This document shows, in pieces, positions 9,154-18,061 of a DNA stretch of 64,000 nt. The number at the start of each line of letters is the position of its first letter. Positions within the stretch are counted from its first letter, which is position 1. The DNA comes from Ignavibacteria bacterium (GTDB lineage: Bacteria; Bacteroidota; Ignavibacteria; Tepidaquicellales; Tepidaquicellaceae), in NCBI GenBank assembly GCA_028714695.1, contig JAQTLX010000004.1:106934-170933 (forward strand), in the 5' to 3' direction. Under the pieces are notes generated by a model. The model was given only the letters and a program-made list of their open reading frames with translations, ran no database searches and was not told where the DNA came from. The position numbers and the translations under genes are program-made.

Positions 9154-10260
9154 TTGTATATAATAATTGCAATATATGTCATTGCAGCAACGTATTTTCT
9201 GCTGCACGTATGGTTCTTTACCGGTTTGAAGAAATCGATACGGCTCGATAATAAAAACGAACGCCCTCTTCCTTTCGTTACAGTGCTGGTAGCGGCCAGA
9301 AATGAAGAAGACAATATTTCAAATTGCATAAACTCGCTTAAGTCGCTTGTCTATGAAAAGGGCTTGTACGAAATAATTCTTATTAACGATAATTCCAATG
9401 ACAGCACTTATGATATCATGATTCGTGAAACAGCCGGTCTTGATTACTTCATTATTTTAGACACTAAAAACTTCCATTCTGATAAATTAGCGGGAAAAAC
9501 AAGAGCATTATCATACGGATTATCCGTATCAAAAGGTCAATTGATAATGATGACTGATGCCGATTGCGTTGTGCGTCCGGGATGGATTAAAAATACAGTG
9601 AAAAACTTCGATGAGAACACAGGAATGATTTGCGGATTTACACGTATCCGCTACGGCAGTTCCCTGTTTGCCGATATTCAGTCTCTCGACTGGCTTTATC
9701 TTCAATCTCTCGCGTCTTCAAGTTCCGGTATAGGCAGAATTCTGAGTTGCATCGGAAACAATCTGTCTTTTAACAGAAAGGCTTATGATGAAATAGGCGG
9801 TTATGAAAATCTGAAATTCTCTGTTACGGAAGACCTTTCGCTGATGAGAACAATTGAAAAGACAAAATATTCGGTTAAGTATCCCGTCGAACCTGAATGC
9901 CTTGTCGAAACAGTAGAATGCAAGAACATTAAGGAACTGTATAGACAGAAAAAAAGATGGTTCAGAGGCGGAACAGGAATTAATTTTTTAGGCTATTGTC
10001 TTGGGACCGAACTTTATTTCATAAATTTCATTCTGCTTACCGGATTTTTATATATGCCTTTATATCATTATTTATTTGTGATTGCTCTGAAAATGGCATC
10101 GGAATTGCTGATAATGATGCCTGTCTATAAACGCTTCGGGTATAATGGAATTATAAGATATTTTCCGGCACTTCAATTGTATTTCGCTTTGTACGGTCTC
10201 TTTCTGCCCTTTACATTTCTTACCGGATACAAAATTGTCTGGAAAGACAGGAAACACTAA
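9154..10260 (+). CDS. Membrane glycosyltransferase family 2
   Basis: 368 residues. An N-terminal membrane segment precedes a GT-A domain with the VLVAARNEEDNI opening, a DxD-type motif Asp135-Ala-Asp137, an acceptor-base region VTEDLSL and Q265-x-x-R268-W269. Two or three hydrophobic segments follow to the end. Processive or lipid-linked sugar transferases of family 2 look like this; donor and acceptor cannot be told. The start is TTG, 9 bp after the previous stop, with no strong ribosome-binding site. The 3' end overlaps the convergent gene by 4 bp. Confidence 0.85.
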   Translation: MYIIIAIYVIAATYFLLHVWFFTGLKKSIRLDNKNERPLPFVTVLVAARNEEDNISNCINSLKSLVYEKGLYEIILINDNSNDSTYDIMIRETAGLDYFIILDTKNFHSDKLAGKTRALSYGLSVSKGQLIMMTDADCVVRPGWIKNTVKNFDENTGMICGFTRIRYGSSLFADIQSLDWLYLQSLASSSSGIGRILSCIGNNLSFNRKAYDEIGGYENLKFSVTEDLSLMRTIEKTKYSVKYPVEPECLVETVECKNIKELYRQKKRWFRGGTGINFLGYCLGTELYFINFILLTGFLYMPLYHYLFVIALKMASELLIMMPVYKRFGYNGIIRYFPALQLYFALYGLFLPFTFLTGYKIVWKDRKH

Positions 10261-10889
10261 AATTTTATCAGCGGAAAATGGAATTGAGTTTTTATTGATA
10301 GCGAAGAATACTCCCCTGCAAAGTTATAAGAAGTAATTATGTCGAATATGTACAGCGTAAAACCCAGACCCCCGGCAAATATTACTTTGCTCTCTGACTT
10401 TTTTAAATCGGGAATATCGATATCGGGCGACAATATTCGCTTTACGTTGTAGAACTTAACTTCTCCTACAAGAAATGGAGAAGTAAAATTAGATTTCAAA
10501 TATTTATTAAGCAGAAAATAAAACCCGCCTCCGAATGAACTAATTTTTGTTTCCATCGTATTTAGGTAATACAAAGACTTATATGCATCCAATCCTTTAT
10601 GGTTCTGGAATTGATACTGCCCGAACAATACGAGCGGATATATGGACATTGAAGCAAATTCAAGCCTTGCCCCGTATGTCAATGCATTTTTTGAATTTCC
10701 TGAAAAAGTTTTTAGCGGAAAATCGGCACCGAGAAAGGGAGCGATGAACAATCCTGTGGGTTTTGCAGAAACAGATTTGAAAGTGTATATAACCGTAGAA
10801 TCCTGTGAACCGGCGTTTATCTGCGCATCCGCTGTAGATATCAGAGATAATGATACTGCCAATATCAAAAAAATCAAACTCTTTCTCAT
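10257..10889 (-). CDS. Secreted hypothetical protein, probable small outer-membrane beta-barrel
   Basis: 210 residues with a clear signal peptide (MRKSLIFLILAVSLSLISTADAQ). The remainder has short alternating amphipathic strands (GLFIAPFLGADFPL, ALTYGARLEFASM, PLVLFGQYQFQ, VIFAGGLGFTLYIF) and ends with strand-like TQFHFPLIKF. These are features of an 8- to 10-stranded outer-membrane barrel. I do not recognise a specific family. It is the last gene of a minus-strand operon and overlaps the upstream DUF2520 gene by 4 bp. Confidence 0.7.
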   Translation of the reverse strand: MRKSLIFLILAVSLSLISTADAQINAGSQDSTVIYTFKSVSAKPTGLFIAPFLGADFPLKTFSGNSKNALTYGARLEFASMSIYPLVLFGQYQFQNHKGLDAYKSLYYLNTMETKISSFGGGFYFLLNKYLKSNFTSPFLVGEVKFYNVKRILSPDIDIPDLKKSESKVIFAGGLGFTLYIFDIITSYNFAGEYSSLSIKTQFHFPLIKF

Positions 10890-11743
10890 CTGTCAAATAT
10901 TTTATTTACGTTTTTGGTTTTCTTGTTTTTCTTTCTTGAAACATCGGACAATATTACCGAAACTTGCTTATAATATTCAACAAAATTCGGAAATTTGCTA
11001 TGCAATAAGTCCAAATGTTTTTTTACGGTATCTATATCTCCCCTTTCTACAGGCCCTGTCACGGATTTAACAACTCCGTATTCCCGAATATTTTCAATTG
11101 TTTTCATCAACAGAGGTTTCTGTGAATCGAACAGTTTTTTTTCGGGAATGCCCAGCGACTTTGATAAATTGGCGGAAAGATAAAAATTCGCAATGACAAA
11201 ATTGGAAGCCAGAACACAACTAAGATGATATTCGGATTTTTTATCCGAAGGTATCATTATATATTTTGATTTCAGTTTTTTTACAAGATTTTTTAATTTC
11301 CTGACAGCCGAAGGGCCTCCTTCAATCCCGAAATAAATCCCGGAAAGAAGTTTATTATCCTTCATCGAAATATACGGCAGCGTCTGAATCGGATGAAACG
11401 AAGCAATGTTTGCTGATTTTATACCCGAAGATTTTAGAATTGCTGAAGGCAGCACTCCGCTTGTATGCGCAATGACAGTGTCTTTAAGGGTTCCGGCTTT
11501 TTTTAATTCCGCGGCAATTCCTTTTATATCTCTGTCGCTTACACAAATTAGAATCAAATCGGATTTCGGTATAAACGGATTGCTTATACAATTGAAAACA
11601 TTATTACAGCCGATAATTTTTCCTATTTTTTTCGCTCTGACCGTAGAATTATCGACAAGAGAAATAATTTCGTTTCCCGTACGTTTTAATTCTATCGCAA
11701 ATGCGGAACCGACATTGCCTATGCCTATAATCGATATTTTCAT
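10886..11743 (-). CDS. Rossmann-fold DUF2520 family protein (NADP oxidoreductase-like)
   Basis: 285 residues. The N-terminal Rossmann fold has a GxGxxG loop at 7-12 (GIGNVG) and a ProC/KARI-like layout (LILICVSDRDI, VIAHTSGVLPSAIL). The second half is the DUF2520 helical domain (FHPIQTLP, YHLSCVLASNFV, GPVERGD). Proteins of this kind are assumed to be NAD(P)-dependent oxidoreductases of unknown substrate. It overlaps dtd and the downstream gene by 4 bp each, so translation is probably coupled. Confidence 0.85.
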   Translation of the reverse strand: MKISIIGIGNVGSAFAIELKRTGNEIISLVDNSTVRAKKIGKIIGCNNVFNCISNPFIPKSDLILICVSDRDIKGIAAELKKAGTLKDTVIAHTSGVLPSAILKSSGIKSANIASFHPIQTLPYISMKDNKLLSGIYFGIEGGPSAVRKLKNLVKKLKSKYIMIPSDKKSEYHLSCVLASNFVIANFYLSANLSKSLGIPEKKLFDSQKPLLMKTIENIREYGVVKSVTGPVERGDIDTVKKHLDLLHSKFPNFVEYYKQVSVILSDVSRKKNKKTKNVNKIFDR

Positions 11744-12186
11744 TTTTCAAGAATTATGGTTACAGGACCGTCATTTACAAGAGCCACTTTCATTTCAGCG
11801 GCGAAGACCCCATTCTTAATTTTTTCGGAAGAATAATTATCCTTTAGCGAAGACACAAACCGTTCGTAGAGTAAATTTGCTTTTTCAGGCTCTTCAGCAA
11901 AAATGAAACTCGGTCTGTTTCCGCTTTTTCCGTTATCCGTGCACAGCGTGAATTGAGAAATGACCATTATCTCTCCGGATATATTTTTTATACTGAGATT
12001 CATCAGCCCCTTTTCATCTTCGAATATTCTGAGATCCGATATCTTCTGAGCAAGTTTATCGGCATTTGCTTCCGTATCCCCTTTTTTCACTCCAAGTAGT
12101 ACAAGGAGACCCCTTCCCGTTTTGCTGTATACACTGCCGTCAATATTCACGCTCGACTCGAGCACTCTTTGTATTACCGCAATCAT
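11740..12186 (-). CDS. dtd: D-aminoacyl-tRNA deacylase
   Basis: 148 residues, the usual length. DTD removes D-amino acids (and glycine mischarged on tRNA-Ala) from tRNA and acts as a homodimer with its active site at the interface. The defining motifs SQFTL and NDGPVT are both present, and the N-terminus has the typical MIAVIQRVLESSV opening. It overlaps prmC by 4 bp upstream and the DUF2520 gene by 4 bp downstream. Confidence 0.95.
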   Translation of the reverse strand: MIAVIQRVLESSVNIDGSVYSKTGRGLLVLLGVKKGDTEANADKLAQKISDLRIFEDEKGLMNLSIKNISGEIMVISQFTLCTDNGKSGNRPSFIFAEEPEKANLLYERFVSSLKDNYSSEKIKNGVFAAEMKVALVNDGPVTIILEK

Positions 12187-13073
12187 CTGTTTAATGTTAA
12201 AACTCTGTAATTACCGCTGTAATCTTTGTCGAAATTATAGTCTTTAATCCCTGCACACTCAAGCAGATTTGTAAGTTCATCTTTTCTGTTGTAAGCAATC
12301 TCCATTAAAAATACAGCATCACAAATATTCTTAATTTCAAAAAGTTTCCTGTAAAAAACAAGCCCGTCTCCTGAATCCGTTAAAGCTGTTCCGGGTTCGT
12401 AATCCAGAACTTCCCTGTCCAGCAATTTATATTCAGGAATTGAAATGTAAGGAGGATTTGATATTATGTAATTAAATTCGAGTTTGTATTTTTCTTCAAG
12501 TTCCTTTACGCTGAAATCTTCAGACAGAAAATCTCTTTTTTCCAAAATACAACTGCCTTCAGGAATATTGTTAGCGTGTAAATTAGCAGTCGCTGTACTT
12601 ATCGCTTCATCGCCTATATCTATCCCTATGTACTTATATTTTTTATTATTCTTGCCCAATTCTCCTGAAACAGCCGCTGCTATGCATCCGGAGCCTGTGC
12701 CGATTTCAAGTATCGAGATATTATCCTCATCTTTAGTTTTTTCAAGAAACCTTTCCACAAGAACTTCCGTGTCGGGTCTTGGAATAAGTACCGAAGGATT
12801 TACGGCTATTTCATACCCGTAAAAATTTGTCGAACCGAGGATGTATTGAAGTGGTTCGTTTTTAAGCCTTCTCTTCAGCAAAGGTTTGAACTTATTTATT
12901 TCGTCCTGCGTGAGCGGCTTATCGAAATCCAGATAAAGTTTTAATCTTGAACAGGAAAGCACATGACAGAATAACAGTTCAACATTCAGTCTCGCATCTT
13001 TAATTCCGTTCTTACTCAGCAAATCGGCAGAATAATTCAGGATTTCAAGTAACGTCGATAGTTTATCCTTCAT
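12183..13073 (-). CDS. prmC: Peptide chain release factor N5-glutamine methyltransferase
   Basis: 296 residues. PrmC (HemK) methylates the GGQ glutamine of release factors RF1 and RF2 using S-adenosylmethionine. The helical N-terminal domain (1-90) contains PLQYILG and is followed by LIPRPDTE. The methyltransferase domain has EIGTGSG at 123-129 and the catalytic NPPY at 206-209. It lies 3 bp downstream of the amidohydrolase-like gene and overlaps dtd by 4 bp. Confidence 0.95.
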   Translation of the reverse strand: MKDKLSTLLEILNYSADLLSKNGIKDARLNVELLFCHVLSCSRLKLYLDFDKPLTQDEINKFKPLLKRRLKNEPLQYILGSTNFYGYEIAVNPSVLIPRPDTEVLVERFLEKTKDEDNISILEIGTGSGCIAAAVSGELGKNNKKYKYIGIDIGDEAISTATANLHANNIPEGSCILEKRDFLSEDFSVKELEEKYKLEFNYIISNPPYISIPEYKLLDREVLDYEPGTALTDSGDGLVFYRKLFEIKNICDAVFLMEIAYNRKDELTNLLECAGIKDYNFDKDYSGNYRVLTLNR

Positions 13074-13076
13074 ATA

Positions 13077-14738
13077 TTACTGTTGTTCAAAAACAATTTT
13101 CCCGTTCATGACAGTTCTGAGAATTTTTATCTTTGCAATATCCTTCGGGTTCATCGTAAAAATATCATCTGAGAGAACTACAAAATCGGCATACTTGTCT
13201 TTTTCCAGAGTGCCTTTAATATCTTCTTCAAATCCGGCGTAGGCAGCATATACTGTGAATGCCTTTACTGCATCAAGCACGGATAGTTTCTGATTTATGC
13301 CGGGAATGTTTTTTATGAGCGTATCCTGAGGCTGCCTGTTAACAAGCATGCTTATTAAAGTAACAGGGCTTATTGTATTGCTGTAAGGAAAATTTGAACC
13401 CGCTGCCAGATATCCTGCATTCTGCAGAAGCGAATTCCACAGACCGAGATTAACAATATTTCCGGCAGGTATATATTCATTTATGCTTTCAATATTGTTC
13501 AACGTAACATCGGGACGCACCGAAGGTATTATTTTCAGTTCACCGATTCTTTTCAGGTCATTTGGCTGTACAAATTCAATGTACTCCAATGTGATTCTCG
13601 GGTCTTTGTAACTTTTTTCTTTCAGCACTTTTTCGATAACATTCAGATTATCGTTTACAGCCTTATCGCCGACGGTTTTTATACAGAACTGGAAGTTCTT
13701 GTCCAGTGCTTTTTTAAGATTGGTCTCTACTTCTTCAGCCGTTGCGTAAAGAAAAGTGTTCGTGGAATTTTTCAAATAACCGTCTTTCATTGCAGCAGCC
13801 TGCAAATTTAAAGCGCCGTCATAATCAACCGAAACTGAACGGACTGTCAATTGGTCCTTATAATTCTTTTCAATTCCTTTCTGAAGATATTCCTCAAATG
13901 TTTCGTCGCCGACACTCAGAACACCATATACCTTTGAATAAAACTTTCCGCTGTCTATAAGTTGTTTAAATAATTGCAGAGATTCCTTATTTACTGTCCT
14001 GTCATGCACTTCCGTTATTCCATATCTCGCAAGTTCTTTTGATGCAGTTTGAACCGATTGAAACATGTCTTCTTTAGATAGTTCCGGCGATTTTTCTTTT
14101 ATTAGGTTTACTGCTTTATCGTATAAAAGACCCGTCATTTCGCCTTTTGCATCTTTTTCTATCTCGCCGTCCTTCGGATCAGGAGTCAAATTGGTAATCT
14201 GAAGCGTCTGCAGCAGTTTTGTATTGCACCACGCCATATCGCCCGTCAGATTCAAAATGTAAACATTATAATTTGCAGCGGCATTGTCGAGAATGCTTTT
14301 ATTCAGTTTTAATAGATCGTCATCCGAAAAATTCACTTCGTTCATCGCATATCCGACTATCCAACTGCCTTCTTTCTTTTCCTTTGCTTTCTCTGTTATA
14401 ACCTTAGTTATATCATCAATGGATTTCGCATTAATGAAGTTTATGAAGTTCAGGTTTCTGCCGAATTCTACTATCGAGCCTTCAAGGTCTATAAATCCCG
14501 GTATAACTGTCTTTCCCTTTAAATCAACGATATCTTTCGTATCATATTTCGATTTTATCTCGTCGTTTCTGCCTATATCAATTATTTTCTTATCGCGTAC
14601 TGCCATCGCCTCGGCTATAGTGTTTTTATTGTCCAGCGTATATATCTTCCCGTTTACGTATACAGTAACAGGTGATTTTGAACACGAGGTTACAAGTACT
14701 ACCAGCGATAATATTAATATATATTTAAGTAATTTCAT
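13077..14738 (-). CDS. Amidohydrolase-family (YtcJ-like) lipoprotein with metal ligands replaced
   Basis: 553 residues with a lipoprotein signal (lipobox VTSC, Cys19), so it is probably anchored in the envelope. The fold pattern is that of YtcJ-type amidohydrolases: N- and C-terminal beta-sandwich strands and a TIM barrel. The expected metal-binding positions have changed. PGFIDxHxH reads PGFIDLEGS (86 and 88 are Glu and Ser), HxxGD reads KTVGD (Lys354), the RIEH motif reads TLEY (Tyr386), and the final GSD is GSN (Asn449). A metal-dependent hydrolase activity is therefore unlikely. It is the first gene of the operon that continues with prmC-dtd. Confidence 0.8.
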   Translation of the reverse strand: MKLLKYILILSLVVLVTSCSKSPVTVYVNGKIYTLDNKNTIAEAMAVRDKKIIDIGRNDEIKSKYDTKDIVDLKGKTVIPGFIDLEGSIVEFGRNLNFINFINAKSIDDITKVITEKAKEKKEGSWIVGYAMNEVNFSDDDLLKLNKSILDNAAANYNVYILNLTGDMAWCNTKLLQTLQITNLTPDPKDGEIEKDAKGEMTGLLYDKAVNLIKEKSPELSKEDMFQSVQTASKELARYGITEVHDRTVNKESLQLFKQLIDSGKFYSKVYGVLSVGDETFEEYLQKGIEKNYKDQLTVRSVSVDYDGALNLQAAAMKDGYLKNSTNTFLYATAEEVETNLKKALDKNFQFCIKTVGDKAVNDNLNVIEKVLKEKSYKDPRITLEYIEFVQPNDLKRIGELKIIPSVRPDVTLNNIESINEYIPAGNIVNLGLWNSLLQNAGYLAAGSNFPYSNTISPVTLISMLVNRQPQDTLIKNIPGINQKLSVLDAVKAFTVYAAYAGFEEDIKGTLEKDKYADFVVLSDDIFTMNPKDIAKIKILRTVMNGKIVFEQQ

Positions 14739-14921
14739 GATGTTTTAATTTAATTCATTATGCTTACAATCGTATTAACATAACAAATAATAGGTTTTTA
14801 TAAAATGCAAATTACAGAAAAAGTTCTAATAAACTGCTAAATATGGTTGGAATCATAAAAATATGAACTGATGCTTTAAGTGGTATTGAATTATTGGTTT
14901 TTTATTGATATCTTAATCATC

Positions 14922-15407
14922 ATGAAACAAAGTAATGTATCAATGAAGGAAAAGTTTTCTATGAAGAAACTTTACTATTCCATTAGCGAAGTGAGTAAAA
15001 TCACTGAACTGGAACAGTATGTGCTTAGGTATTGGGAAACCGAATTTGAACAATTAAAACCCGCAAAAAATCTCGCAGGGAATAGAATATATACTAACAA
15101 AGATATAAAACTGATTTTATACATTAAAAGACTTCTCAGAGACGAAAAATACACTATTGAAGGTGCAAAAAAACTTCTAAAGTCTTACAATTTCAAAGAA
15201 GAACAACCCGAAGATACTAAACCTGTTGAAAAGAAGAAATTTCAGCAATTTTTACACAAAGAACCCAAACCATCCAAAGAATTGAGCCTTTTTAATTCAG
15301 GTACTTTGCCTCATCAGGACGAGGAAACTGTAGACAAACCCGTAATAAAGAAAGATTTGAAAGAACTGCGTAACTTCCTTTCAGAACTTTTAGATGACCT
15401 GGACTAA
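14922..15407 (+). CDS. MerR-family transcriptional regulator
   Basis: 161 residues from the ATG at 14922. A MerR winged helix (YYSISEVSKITEL, VLRYWETEF, GNRIYTNKDIKLI, YTIEGAKKLL) occupies roughly the first 85 residues. The tail is charged and linker-like, without the cysteines of metal-sensing MerR proteins. Later ATGs at 14943 and 14961 are also possible; 14961 has an aagga box about 11 nt upstream, and the conserved domain begins there. This single-domain type is common next to housekeeping genes in FCB genomes; its targets are unknown. It reads divergently from the amidohydrolase operon. The 265 bp after it hold no gene I can support. Confidence 0.85.
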   Translation: MKQSNVSMKEKFSMKKLYYSISEVSKITELEQYVLRYWETEFEQLKPAKNLAGNRIYTNKDIKLILYIKRLLRDEKYTIEGAKKLLKSYNFKEEQPEDTKPVEKKKFQQFLHKEPKPSKELSLFNSGTLPHQDEETVDKPVIKKDLKELRNFLSELLDDLD

Positions 15408-15672
15408 CAGTCTTATTTAATAACCATATCGGCAATTAATTCTAAAGCATTACTTTCGCGTTTGGGAATGTTAATAACTCTGAAATACAGATTGTATTCC
15501 CTATTATTCTCCCGGAATTACCATAATACCGTCTGAAATAATACGTACTCGATATATTATTACAACAGATTTGTACAAGCATTTGATAATGAATAATTAT
15601 CAGCGCAGAATTTTTATTTATATAATTTTTTAATTCAAAATTACATAACTTTATTGATAAATAATTAAAATA

Positions 15673-17346
15673 ATGGCAGATAACAAAATAATTTTTTCAT
15701 TGGTAGGTGTGAACAAGTTTTTCCCGCCCCACAAACAGGTTTTAAAGAATATATATTTATCATTTTTCTACGGCGCTAAAATCGGAATTATCGGTTTAAA
15801 CGGTTCGGGAAAATCGACATTGCTGAAAATAATAGCGGGACTGGAAACTGAATTCGACGGCGAACTTCATTTTACTAAAGAATATTCAATAGGTTTTCTT
15901 CCTCAGGAACCCGAACTTGACGATACTAAAACAGTAAAAGAAACCGTAATGGAAGGCGCCGGCGAAATTGTCGGCATATTAAAAGAATACGAAGAGATAA
16001 ATAATAAATTTGCCGAACCGATGACGGACGATGAGATGACAAAACTTATCGAAAGACAGGGCGAACTTACAGAACTTATCGAGCATAAAGGCGGATGGGA
16101 ACTTGATGCAAAACTCGAACGAGCAATGGATGCTCTGCGATGCCCCGACGAAGATGCTGTAGTCGGCAATCTTAGCGGCGGCGAAAGAAGACGCGTCGCG
16201 CTTTGCAAACTGCTGCTTACTGAACCCGATATACTATTACTGGACGAACCGACAAACCATCTTGACGCTGAATCAGTCGAATGGCTCGAACTTTTTCTCC
16301 AGCAATATAAAGGTACAGTCATAGCCGTTACTCATGACAGATATTTTCTGGATAACGTGGCAGGATGGATACTTGAACTCGACCGCGGAGAAGGAATTCC
16401 CTGGGAGGGAAATTATTCTTCCTGGCTTGACCAGAAAGCACGCCGTCTCGAATTGGAAGAAAAAACCGAAAGCAAGAGAAAGAAAACTCTTGAAAGAGAA
16501 CTTGAATGGGTGCGGATGTCTCCGCGAGCCAGACAGGCGAAATCCAAAGCAAGACTGCAGGCGTATGATAAAATGATGAGCGAAGATACTAAAGAAAAAG
16601 AAGAGAAACTTGAGATTTTCATTCCGAACGGTCCGCGTCTCGGAAATAAAGTAATCGATGCGCAAAATGTAAAAAAATCTTTCGGTGAAAAATTATTATT
16701 CGATAATCTTAATTTTTCGCTTCCGCCTGCAGGGATTGTTGGCGTTATAGGTCCGAACGGAGCTGGAAAAACAACATTGTTCAGGATGATTCTCGGCACC
16801 GAAAAACCTACAAGCGGCAATTTCGATGTAGGCGATACCGTAAACATTGGATACGTAGACCAGAGCCACATAAATTTGAATCCGGAAGACTCAGTATGGC
16901 AGGCAATTTCGGAAGGTTCCGAAGTAATCGAACTCGGAGGCAGACAATTTAATTCAAGAGCATATGTCGGAAGATTTAATTTCACAGGCGCCGACCAGGA
17001 GAAAAAAGTTAAGTCACTGTCAGGAGGCGAAAGAAACCGGCTGCATCTTGCTCTTACACTTAAATCACAGGCGAATGTACTGCTTCTTGACGAACCTACA
17101 AACGATATCGACGTAAATACTCTTCGCGCGCTCGAGGAAGGTCTTGAGGACTTTGCCGGATGCGCTGTCATCATTTCCCATGACAGATGGTTTCTCGACA
17201 GAATAGCAACTCATATTCTTGCGTTCGAAGGAAACTCGGAAGTCTTTTTCTTCGAAGGCGGTTATTCGGATTACGAAGAAAACAAGAAAAAAAGACTCGG
17301 CGATGCAGTACCGAAGAGAATTAAATTCAGGAAACTTGTTGAATAG
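15673..17346 (+). CDS. ettA: Energy-dependent translational throttle protein EttA (ABC-F ATPase)
   Basis: 557 residues, close to E. coli EttA length. It has two ABC domains in one chain with no membrane segment. The first Walker A is GLNGSGKST (41-49) and the second GPNGAGKTT. The signatures are LSGGERRR and LSGGERNR, with Walker B LLLDEPTNHLDAES and LLLDEPTNDID. The linker contains the EttA-type charged helix (RARQAKSKARLQAYDKM). EttA binds the ribosomal E site and regulates entry into elongation according to ATP/ADP. The downstream comF overlaps its last codons. Confidence 0.9.
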   Translation: MADNKIIFSLVGVNKFFPPHKQVLKNIYLSFFYGAKIGIIGLNGSGKSTLLKIIAGLETEFDGELHFTKEYSIGFLPQEPELDDTKTVKETVMEGAGEIVGILKEYEEINNKFAEPMTDDEMTKLIERQGELTELIEHKGGWELDAKLERAMDALRCPDEDAVVGNLSGGERRRVALCKLLLTEPDILLLDEPTNHLDAESVEWLELFLQQYKGTVIAVTHDRYFLDNVAGWILELDRGEGIPWEGNYSSWLDQKARRLELEEKTESKRKKTLERELEWVRMSPRARQAKSKARLQAYDKMMSEDTKEKEEKLEIFIPNGPRLGNKVIDAQNVKKSFGEKLLFDNLNFSLPPAGIVGVIGPNGAGKTTLFRMILGTEKPTSGNFDVGDTVNIGYVDQSHINLNPEDSVWQAISEGSEVIELGGRQFNSRAYVGRFNFTGADQEKKVKSLSGGERNRLHLALTLKSQANVLLLDEPTNDIDVNTLRALEEGLEDFAGCAVIISHDRWFLDRIATHILAFEGNSEVFFFEGGYSDYEENKKKRLGDAVPKRIKFRKLVE

Positions 17347-18061
17347 CACGAATTCAATATTGAGGACGATATCATCTTTTAAAGATGACTTCGTTGATTT
17401 TGTGTTTCCGAAAATATGTATTATAAGCGACGAACGTTTGCCCGAAGGCAATTCAAACAATTTTATTAAAGACGAACTGCTTGAAAAACTCGAACTGGTT
17501 AAGAAAGATAAACTTGTTCTGGCAAGAGCAAAAATCAATTCCGACTTTTTCCTTTCGAAATATGCCTTCAGAACGGATAATGAAATCCAGACATTGATTC
17601 ATTATCTCAAGTATAAAGGATTTTCTAAAATCGGTGAATTTCTTGGACGTATCATCGGCGCCCTTCTTCTTGATAAATACACCGAAGAATTATCGCAGTT
17701 TGATTTGTTGATGCCTGTTCCCCTATTCGTATCTAAAGAAAGAGAAAGAGGTTATAATCAGAGTTATCATATATGCCGGGGCATTTCAGATGCAGCAGGA
17801 CTTGACATTTTAAATGACAAAGTTTTAAGAATTAAAAATACAAAATCACAGACAGGACTTACGTACGACAGGAGAATCGAAAACGTAAAAAATGCTTTCA
17901 TAATAAATGACAAATGCAAAACAATTGTCGACGGCAAAGGAATACTTGTCGTGGATGATGTGATTACAACCGGCTCAACTATTAAAGAAGTTATTAGAAT
18001 ACTTAAAGAGACAACTTATTCTAAAGTCGGAGCGGTTACTGTCAGCATGGCTGAAGACTAA
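17336..18061 (+). CDS. comF: ComF family phosphoribosyltransferase-like protein
   Basis: About 241 residues from a TTG at 17336 (or the adjacent TTG at 17339). The frame is open further upstream inside ettA, but the ComF-like region begins only here, and an agga box lies just before the TTG. The PRTase core is clear: MPVPLF, RERGYNQSYHI, TKSQTGLTYDRRIENVKNAF and the PRPP loop VVDDVITTGST. The N-terminal CxxC zinc finger of most ComF proteins is reduced to a single CIIS. ComF proteins are tied to DNA uptake and replication-fork functions, but the activity is not firmly established. It ends 4 bp inside the convergent aminotransferase. Confidence 0.8.
   Translation: MLNSTNSILRTISSFKDDFVDFVFPKICIISDERLPEGNSNNFIKDELLEKLELVKKDKLVLARAKINSDFFLSKYAFRTDNEIQTLIHYLKYKGFSKIGEFLGRIIGALLLDKYTEELSQFDLLMPVPLFVSKERERGYNQSYHICRGISDAAGLDILNDKVLRIKNTKSQTGLTYDRRIENVKNAFIINDKCKTIVDGKGILVVDDVITTGSTIKEVIRILKETTYSKVGAVTVSMAED

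Noticed and set aside
16413..17174. Minus-strand ORF of 253 residues
   Set aside because: Antisense shadow of the ettA gene; Ser/Pro-rich composition is the complement of ABC coding sequence and shows no family motif.
17219..17335. Upstream start for comF inside ettA
   Set aside because: The first 39 codons are ettA in another frame with no ComF similarity; a TTG with a ribosome-binding site lies at 17336.
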